Below, one piece after another: positions 56,391-64,000 of a DNA stretch of 64,000 bases; the stretch's first letter is position 1, and the number at the start of each line of letters is the position of its first letter. The position numbers were made by a program, and so were the translations under genes. The notes below the pieces were generated by a model. That model saw nothing but the letters and a program-made list of their open reading frames with translations. It was not told the origin of the DNA and did not search any database. Where the stretch lies: the NCBI GenBank assembly GCA_008694505.1, contig VZDJ01000046.1, positions 3,187,959-3,251,958 on the forward strand, in the 5' to 3' direction. The stretch is from Cyanoderma ruficeps. Lineage: Eukaryota > Chordata > Aves > Passeriformes > Timaliidae.

Positions 56391-59300
56391 AAAGGTTTGC
56401 AAGGGATGCAGAGGCCCTTCTGGTGGGTTGGGTGGGACCTGGGCAGCGATCAAGACAAAGGGTGTCTAGGAAATGGACGTATGATGTTTAGGAGAGGCAT
56501 GAAGGCATGGAGTCGGAGGTATCCTGCTTGGTGAGGCTGAAGGAGATTGAGAACAAACTCGGAGCAGGATAAATCGTGTAGCAGCATTGCAGAAGCCCTT
56601 GTGTACCGCTGAACACCAGGCAGAGCTGATCTGCACCTCACCACGCAGCATCTCCGAAAATCATCACAAAAGTGGTGCCAGGGGGGGATTTGGTTGGGGT
56701 AGCACCTGCAGGTGAAACATGAGACTTTTAGTTTTGCAGGGGTTGGTGGAGCAAGATTTTCTGTACCTTTTGAATGTTTGGGGGAGAAGCATCCTGCCTT
56801 TCTTCATCAGTGGCACTGGCAGGCACCCAAAATGGTACTTGGGGGTGTTGGTGGTGGGTTGGTGGGGTCTCTGCTTCCATGCAGAAAAGAATGCTGGCTC
56901 AAAGAAGCATCATTAAAAACCTGTGTGGGCAAAGGGTGGTGCTGGACTGGTACTGACAGAGCTGCATCTTCTGAGGTCATTCCCCAAACAAAGCTGGCAG
57001 GTGAGACTGCTGAAGAGCAGGGCAAAGACCTGGAATATCCCCTGTCCTTCTTGAGGGAGGGAAACCCAGTGACATTGGGCCGAATGGGGAGTAAAAGGAG
57101 CTCTTCCCTCCCAAGACAAATTTAATGTAATGAAAATAAAGACTTAAGAGAAATATTGCAGGCAGAACCCAAAGTAAATGACTTCAGAATGAACCTAATG
57201 AGACTGGCACTCTCTTCCTTGCCACTTCAATAAGATAAGAAGATTTCAGCTCACGGTAGGCCAAGGGTCAACTCAGGAGTTAATGCAGATTTTGAAACAG
57301 AAGCCAGGAGTCCTGCAAATTGAAATCCGTCTGCTCTAGTCCCACACTGTAGCAGAGCAATTTACTGGTGGGTGCATCTTCAGCAAAACCTACTTGTTAA
57401 TGAGACTGCCTGATTCATGGACAAAATATCAGTAGAGAAGGGGAAATGAAAAGCTTTTCTGTCCCCAACACAGATACCATGAAATTAAAGCTCTTTGCAC
57501 CCCTTAATGGAAAGGCATTAAGTAAAGGGCTGTGCTAGATGGGCCATCCACATCCCTCCCCACCCTATTCACTGTCATTCAGTGCACTGAAAAAAAAGCT
57601 CCTGGTGTGGTGAGAAATAATTTTCCATCTCTCTGATCCCTTGAGCCTTTCCCTACCACCACCAGACACCTGGTGGGATCTGTCCTTTGGGACATGAGGA
57701 CAAATCATTGTGTATCTGCTTCCAGTTAAGGCATCCTGCCAGATTACTCCATGACGTGTGAACTTACAGACAAATGCATTTGTGAAGCGTCTAAGGACAA
57801 GACACAGCTCTGGGTGATACTGAGGGCTGGCAGGTGTCTGACCCCTGGGTCTGTATCCCTGACCCTGGCACAGGCCAGCCAGAGAGGAAACATGGTTGCA
57901 ATCTGTAGGAGCTGTTGGATTGAATTTGGGGAGCCGATGGACGAGTGCCAATTTCCACTCCGAGGCAATAACAGACGTTTAATCTGAACTAGTGATCATG
58001 CTCATAGTTTGGCAGAATAACCGTATCTGTAAATGCCCAGCATCTGTAAATCTACTGCTTTTGATGTCAAAGGGTTTTCATGTGTTTTGCAAAGTAAAAT
58101 ATTGACTAAATTATGACCTATTGGAACCTTCTCTGACGACTGCTGTGCGCTGGCAGGCGATAAAAAGGGTGGCTGAGCTTTTTTTTGCTCAAGTTTGGTT
58201 CCAGCAGATATAAAAGAAGCAATTCAATTAATTGGCTATAGAATGAGGTTCAGAGGTTGTTTAGAGTGAGCTGTGAGATGAGTTGCTGCATTACGGCTTT
58301 TTTTTCAAATGCACCCAGTACAGATAAACCTACAATTTTCCACAAGTGTTTAAACAACACCGGGCTGACACAAACATTGCAGAGGTTCTGGCCTTTAACC
58401 TCATGCACATGAGCCAGAGATTTCTTACAACTCAGCTCATTCAACCAGCCTTTTCTCGGTTTTCCAGCTCTTTCTCTTCCTTCACAGCTGTTCAGTGTCA
58501 TGTCTGAAAGGCTCTTAGAAGAAAGACCTTCCCAACCTCAATAAACGCAGCTTTTTCTGCGCTGAAACACATGAGAATTACCCACAATACATCAACCTGT
58601 CCCTGCTGCAAAATGTGAATGCAGCGTTGTCCCCAGCCCCAAGTGGCAGCACTTTAGTAGGGTGCAAATGGTTTTGTGACGGAAAGGAGCCAGGGAATGC
58701 TGAGTTAGAGTATCTGGCCGAGGAAGAAGAGCTCTGAAGGCTGAACTCCCCTCCCTGGTGGATGGAGAAGTTTTCTTTGAAGGACAGGCCTGACCCTTGG
58801 GTTGGCTGTGCTGGTGTTGCCAGGCCCAGTTCAGAGGCCAGTATTGCTGGGTAGGAGTTGTCTGAACAGCCTTTTTTTTCATTAGGAAATGATCATCTTC
58901 AAGGCCAAAGTTTTGGCTCTCAAGTCCAATTGGCTTTGGGAACAGAGTAGAAATTAAAACTGGAGGAAAAGGCTCATCCCTTTCCCTTCTTGTGGTGTGA
59001 TAACTGGGTCAGTGCTGAAAGCATTCTCCTCTCCAGTTACAGATGCTGGGATCAAACCTCCTCCCTGTCTTGCTCAGAGCAGTGATTTGAAAACCAGCCT
59101 TCACTCACCTCAGCAGAGCTTCCTTAGTGTCTAACTGTCTGGGTCATTCTGGGTTTTGCCAGAAAATGTAAAAATCTATGGGCCCCTTGAAATCCTGGGT
59201 GGGAAAATCTTTCACATCTCTAAACCGTTCTCAGAAGAGGAAAAAAAACAGCTTAAACATCTGGGACAGGATTTTTTAATTGTTATTATTTCAAGCCAAG

Positions 59301-61150
59301 ATAAGGCATGACATTATATTTAATGCTGATTGACCGGAGAAGAAAATCGGTTGCTTAGAGTGTAATGCAAAAAAATTCTAACAATGCATGAGAAATCCTG
59401 TAATAACAGACCTACTTGAGAATCTGAGTGGCATGAAATGTGAAGTGTACTGTTACTTTAATTGTATTTTTATGCAGACATACTCAATTCCTATTAGTGG
59501 CAGAGTTGTGTTTGCATTTGGCCAGAGGCAAAGAATTACTAGTGGACAGTTTAATCAGGATGAAAGAAGGAAAATAAAATTAATGTAGCATGTGCTGGGT
59601 TCAGACATTTGTGTTGGAAGAATTTTAACATCTGTATTGTGTGAAGCTTGGTCCTGTTTATTTTAAAAACCTGAAAATGAGGGTTGAATGATTTCACACT
59701 GGAGTTATGGTTGCCAGTCATTTAGTTCAAGGGTTGGGGTTAGTAAATGAATAATTCCAGTTTGCCAGAAGTCTTTGTTGGTAGTCAGTGGTTAAGAATC
59801 AAGGGCTGAAGATGTTGCTGCTTTACTCTTGTGTAAATCCACCCATCCATTATTTATATAACTACTGCTTTGAAGCCAAATGCAGATGGAGATCCTGCTG
59901 GGCTGTGGAGCCCATGAATACCTGCAGCTATTTAGCAAATGCCCTGAAATATCTCAGAACTCCATTGGACAGAGCAGAAAGTGGAATCAACTTGCCCATG
60001 TCCTGCCAGTGGGTGGCCAGTGCCCGATCTAGGAGGGGAGCCCCAAAACAGGGCTGACAGGACCAGAAATTTGTAGCTGTGTGGTTGTAGGTTGCAGCTG
60101 AGATCATTGAGATGAGCCAGAAGGTGATTCCTCCTGTCCTCAGACAGACGCCTGAGGTGGAAGTGTCAGATGAGGTGCCCCATAGTGGTGGCACTTCTCT
60201 GTAAACAGAGATGATGAAGACTACGAAGACAGGAGGACTTATAGTCTGAAAACTCTACTTTCCAGGTTTTTGAAGCAGGTAAAGGTGATTCCCACCATGC
60301 CTCCTGACTCCCCAGCCAAAAAAAATAATCCCAGCATTTTTAGATTGGCTCTGCCTGTGCTACTCACCCACCCAGACCTCCAGCTGACATCATCTGCAGT
60401 GACATTGACAACATTGTCAGTGCAGTGTTTTCTGAAAAAACAAAATTGCCTGAAAAAAAAATCTATTACCCGAATAAAGGGAAAACTGGAGAAAGTTATT
60501 CTGCCAAGTGGTAGAATTTGTGTTTATATTTCTATCAGCTCTGGCTTCCCTAAAAGAATCTTGCCTTGACGTAATCAATCAGAGAAGAGGAATTTTCTTT
60601 GCTTGGCCTTCATTTATTTTACCATTTAATGCTGAGTCTGTTTAGTCAGGAAGGACTTGCTTCCAGACTGCACAGTCAATGAACGATTCATCTTGTCCAA
60701 GAGCAAATTAAGCAGAGTGAATAATTAAATGGAAGCACTCAACCAATATTTCTCAGAGCTCTCCTAAACAATTCCCCACAGTCTCCTTGCATCCTCACCC
60801 TCAGACAGCTTCAACCCCTCTATTCAGCACCACCACGTCCAACATCCAGCCCAGCCCGTGCCAACACTGGCCAAAGGTTATTTCCATCTGGGTGGTCACT
60901 GGGGAAGGCTTGGTGGTCTCGCTCCTGTTCCTACGGGAAAACCTTCTGGACCACAAACCTCCCTCTCCATTCCAGCAGGATTAATAAGGCCTCCTTGCTG
61001 GGAATGGGGTTGGGATCGATTGGGCAGAGTGAATGAGGTTGCCAGAGGAGATGGCTCTTCTGGGAGAGAGGGCTCCCCGTGTCAGTGCTGCCCTTCAGGG
61101 ACACACGGGGCTGTCGGTCCAGCAGGCTTCCTGTGGAAGCAGGAAGGAGA
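56391..61150. other. intergenic stretch
   Basis: No repeats recognised. AT-rich parts (58000-58230, 59270-59600) look unlike the repeats and could be conserved non-coding sequence, which cannot be judged without alignment. A strong donor near 59107 (minus) has no open exon. Confidence 0.35.
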
Positions 61151-61222
61151 ATGCTAAATGAGGATTTCCAGACAACTGATTGCATCAGGAAGCTTCAGAC
61201 AAGGATTCTCAGGCCTTTCCAG
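61151..61222 (+). CDS. gene 3, candidate first exon
   Basis: Twenty-four codons run from an ATG (A at -3 from AGAATG) to a consensus donor (CCAG|GTGAGTG), phase 0. The peptide begins MLNEDFQTTDCIRKLQT and is basic. The frame is open upstream too. The intron to the next exon would be only 122 bases, short but possible in birds. Confidence 0.3.
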
Positions 61223-61344
61223 GTGAGTGTGGATTGTGCTGCGCAGGCTGGGAGGTGCAGGGGGTGTTGGTGTTCACTGAGGGCAAGCTGAGCAGCAATG
61301 GGAATCTGAGCTCTCCCAGTGAAACTTCTTCATGGTATTTGCAG

Positions 61345-61533
61345 GCTAAACAAGAAGTTGCTGCAGGAATGAAGAGCCACCTCCTTCCTCACCATTTCCT
61401 TCAAAACACCCATCTTGGCAGGGCAGAGCATGATGGGTTTAATGAAAAAGTCCTCAGCCTTTTGACCCGTCAAAGAACTCCCAATCCAGTTACCATGGAG
61501 GCAGCAAAAGTCAAAGACCCAGCTGAGGTCTGA
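61345..61533 (+). CDS. gene 3, candidate second exon with stop
   Basis: Acceptor TGGTATTTGCAG, then 62 codons and TGA, phase 0 as required by the previous exon. The peptide (for example AKQEVAAGMKSHLLPHHFLQ and GFNEKVLSLLTRQRTPNP) is charged and helical-looking. Together with exon 1 the product would be 86 residues. A weak donor (GAG|GTCTGA) just before the stop would join in frame to an exon-like segment at 61689-61728, giving a longer form. No polyadenylation signal is seen close by. Product unknown. Confidence 0.3.
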   Translation, partial: AKQEVAAGMKSHLLPHHFLQNTHLGRAEHDGFNEKVLSLLTRQRTPNPVTMEAAKVKDPAEV

Positions 61534-61688
61534 GAGGAAAAGAGCTGAGGACACCTGGCTTGTGGCATCACCTGAGACCACCACGATGGTGGCCTAGGGC
61601 AGAACATGATGACATGGTTGCTTGGTGACCTTGGAGGTATTTTGAGAGGTGAAGAGGCCCCTGACAGTGATTGTTTACTTAGTTTCAG

Positions 61689-61728
61689 GAAGATTTTGGA
61701 AAACAAATACAGCAGAAAAAGGATGAAG
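61689..61728 (+). CDS. gene 3, possible additional exon
   Basis: 40 bases between a strong acceptor (TTTACTTAGTTTCAG) and the donor AAG|GTGAGG. Reads EDFGKQIQQKKDE in phase 0 plus one base. Inclusion requires a weak donor in the preceding exon. Confidence 0.2.
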
Positions 61729-61880
61729 GTGAGGAGGACGTTGCTAATCACTCAATACATGCTGTGTTTCTGTGCTATACTGTTGCTAATGTGGGTTGGG
61801 AATTTTTCAGAAAATGTATTTTCTGCAGAAAATTGTGATAGTCATAAACCACTTTTCATGAGATTTAGAAACTTATATCC

Positions 61881-61960
61881 ATAGAATCATTTAGGTTGAG
61901 AAAGACTTTTAAGAACGTTGAGTCCAACTGCAAATTTATGCAGTCTTGGAAATTATTTTA
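61881..61960 (-). mobile_element. CR1 LINE 3' end fragment
   Basis: Plus-strand catagaatcatttaggttga, gaaagacttttaagaacgtt and gagtccaactg are the reverse complement of the CR1 tail. Only about 80 bases are recognisable. Confidence 0.85.
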
Positions 61961-63093
61961 GGGACAGGCAGGACCTTGCTCAGATCTGCATACCACTGAC
62001 CAGGTTATCATTTTTCCAAAACCTCAGTGCCAAGGGATGTGGAAATTCCAGCATCAAGTCATGGTTTCTAGAGGGTATTTAAATACAAAATGAAGCACCT
62101 CCAGCAGGCAGTTTGACAGGCAGAGCCACTTCAGGACAGCCAAAAACCACCCTGGTCCATTCATCATTTGGCCTGGACAAATGTTCCTGGATATCAGGAG
62201 CAAGGACTTGAGCCCCAGCACCCCAGAGTGGGGCAGAAGCAACCTGTCACCATGCTGGGTCTTGGCCAAGAGGATAATTTCATTTCCATCTTAAAGAGTG
62301 GAAGTTCTGGGCCTTGTCTCACTGAAGAATGGGGAAGGGAACCTTTGGAAACCATTAAAAAGTTTCAATGGGACCTTTTCCCGCCAAGCCCTAATTTCCA
62401 CCATGTTACAACAAGCACCTCTGAGAATAGAGAAAGGGAGGAAATCTTGGTTTTCCCATAATGCTGCTGCTGTCAGGCCAGCAATTTTTCACCACTGTGG
62501 ATGCCACTAACACACAATTCCTTAGGTGAAAGGGGCCCAACAGAGTGAACAATATCCCAATTGGGATGATAAGCTGCAAGACATTATCCAGAGAGATATA
62601 AATTGTAGTAATCTATTTGTTCTCTTGCCCATGGGGTCCTCGTAGGAAACAGGGAGTGCTGGGAAGCGGGTGAGTTCTGACACATCATTTCTCATTGTTC
62701 CCAAGGGATGGTGAGCAATCCTAGTGCTGGCAAGCCTGACAGGCAGTAAATGTTTCCTAGAATACAAACAGAGCGGGAGCCAGTACATAAAGGCTGCAGA
62801 ATCACTGTCAAAAATGTAATCAGATGAAAAAAAAGAAAGGAAAAGCAGAGACCAAGACATGGATGTGACAGCCTGGAGAGGGTGAGGGAGGAATGTAAGG
62901 AGAATCTGTGAGAAGGTGAAACTCACTCCTTAAAGGATTTGAGGAACTTCTTTAATAGGAACATGCAAAGACGGGCAGGAGAACTTTCCAGAGGTCTGTG
63001 TGTGATGCAAATCAAAGGTGAAACTCTGCTAATGAGTCAGTTTATTAAGTCTGAAGATGCTCTGGACCTTTTGTTGCCATTTCTTGCTTCCAG
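61961..63093. other. non-coding stretch
   Basis: Unique sequence. A 24-base splice-bounded segment at 62646-62669 (plus) is exon-like but very small. Confidence 0.35.
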
Positions 63094-63207
63094 GTGAAGG
63101 TTAATCTTCCCAAAGCACCATTAAGAGCCAAGGAGGTTAGGCTGGGCATGGAGCCATATTTCAGCTTTGCTTCCAAGTCGGTGGACTTGCACATTTCCAA
63201 GTGCTGA
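63094..63207 (+). CDS. candidate terminal exon, product unknown
   Basis: An excellent acceptor (TTGCCATTTCTTGCTTCCAG) is followed by 37 codons and a TGA stop in phase 0. The other two frames stop at once. The peptide (VKVNLPKAPLRAKEVRLGME, then PYFSFASKSVDLHISKC) looks protein-like. It could end gene 3 or another plus-strand gene, and no definite upstream partner is known. Confidence 0.25.
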   Translation: MKVNLPKAPLRAKEVRLGMEPYFSFASKSVDLHISKC

Positions 63208-64000
63208 CAGCTTTTCAGGAGAGGCGCTGGAGGTTGGCAGCCCTGGAGCTGACCCTGTGGTCACACCATGGTCCTGGGTCCCAGTCCCTGCCTGAGAAAA
63301 GCACTGACATCTCACCTCAGTGCCTGGCAGCATCCCAAGCCAGCTTCCAAATGTGCAGAGGGGGACTTTGGACAACTTATGGGGACAGCAGGATGCCAGC
63401 AAGGACATTGACAGCCTGGACAAAACACTTCAAAGGGGCAAAAAATCAGTATATCCCCACTAAGAGAGAGGACAGAAGCCACCAGTGGGGTGGCAGATGA
63501 ATCCAGAGTGTGCAGAGAGATGAAAATGAGAGGGAAGGAGGCACGTGGAGCTGTGAGCTGGCACCCTCTCAGCCAGGCTTGTGCTGCTCAGCTGCTTTAC
63601 TGCCCCGCTTCTCTTCTGCCCAGCCCCCCCCCGCAGTTCTGCTTCCCTGCCCTGAGCACACCTCCCAACAGGCATCTGCAGTTTGGAGTTGTGCTCACTG
63701 CCAGGTGCAGTTTGCATCTTGAATGACTTTTGCCCGAGCCTGAGATGGGGAAACTTGTTCTCCATCCCCCTGTTTGACTTTCTGCTTCCCCGTGGCAGCC
63801 AGCAGCACCACGTTGTGCTGTGACCTTCTGAGGGACGAGGCAGGAAATATCTTCCTGGCTTGCTTAAATAACGAATCTAAAAATCAATTTGTGGAGAGGT
63901 TGGAAAGCAATGAGCATACAAATTAACCAGTGTATGAGTAATACATTTGCATCTTGTGGATCCAGTTAACTTCAGAGCAGGCAAAATTTATAACCTACTG
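63208..64000. other. non-coding right edge
   Basis: Nothing recognised. Open frames here have no splice context. Confidence 0.4.

Noticed and set aside
57763..57786. 23-base minus-strand microexon-like segment with strong acceptor and donor
   Set aside because: Too short to judge, and no chain to other exons.
1..64000. CRISPR arrays, operons, phage or plasmid functions
   Set aside because: The sequence has vertebrate repeat content and no repeat-spacer arrays or compact gene clusters. No new defence or mobile system is visible.

Overview
The window looks like a piece of a bird chromosome, probably a songbird. It has long non-coding stretches and only small, widely spaced candidate exons. 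Seven 5'-truncated CR1 LINE copies carry the typical CR1 3' end (ATTCTATG-type octamers, here mostly on the minus strand). There is one well-preserved LTR of a type I recognise from songbird genomes and several older LTR-like fragments. Nothing is organised in a prokaryotic or viral way: no operons, CRISPR arrays, rRNA or recognisable tRNA.

Genes have to be read exon by exon, because most long open frames here are chance. The best supported is gene 1, on the minus strand. It is a chain of seven candidate exons from about 24.39 kb (ATG with a good Kozak context) to 7.18 kb, with every exon-exon phase compatible, plus a doubtful eighth exon at 5.79 kb. The core exons (11.85 to 7.18 kb) encode a basic, proline- and serine-rich protein that I do not recognise. 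Upstream on the same strand, gene 2 (44.98 to 35.69 kb) is a four-exon candidate for a protein of about 111 residues, also unrecognised, ending in a clear terminal exon with a stop. On the plus strand there are two isolated exon-like segments at the left edge (219-309 and 836-917). A two-exon candidate small gene (gene 3) lies at 61.15-61.53 kb, with further exon-like segments at 61.69 and 63.09 kb.

The rest is intron or intergenic DNA. It contains two GC/CpG-rich patches (about 3.53-3.70 and 56.09-56.39 kb), a palindromic GATA-type cluster at 6.85 kb and small tandem repeats (22 bp at 16.2 kb, 61 bp at 24.1 kb). Two related LTR-like copies lie 1.4 kb apart (48.68 and 50.04 kb). Assembly gaps are at 3975-4013 and 37637-37650, and single Ns at 11141, 36524 and 46039.

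I see no evidence of an exotic new system. What deserves follow-up is the set of unrecognised small genes. All gene calls rest on splice signals, phase and open frame only, and pseudo-exons of this kind are common in vertebrate introns, so confidence is moderate to low.
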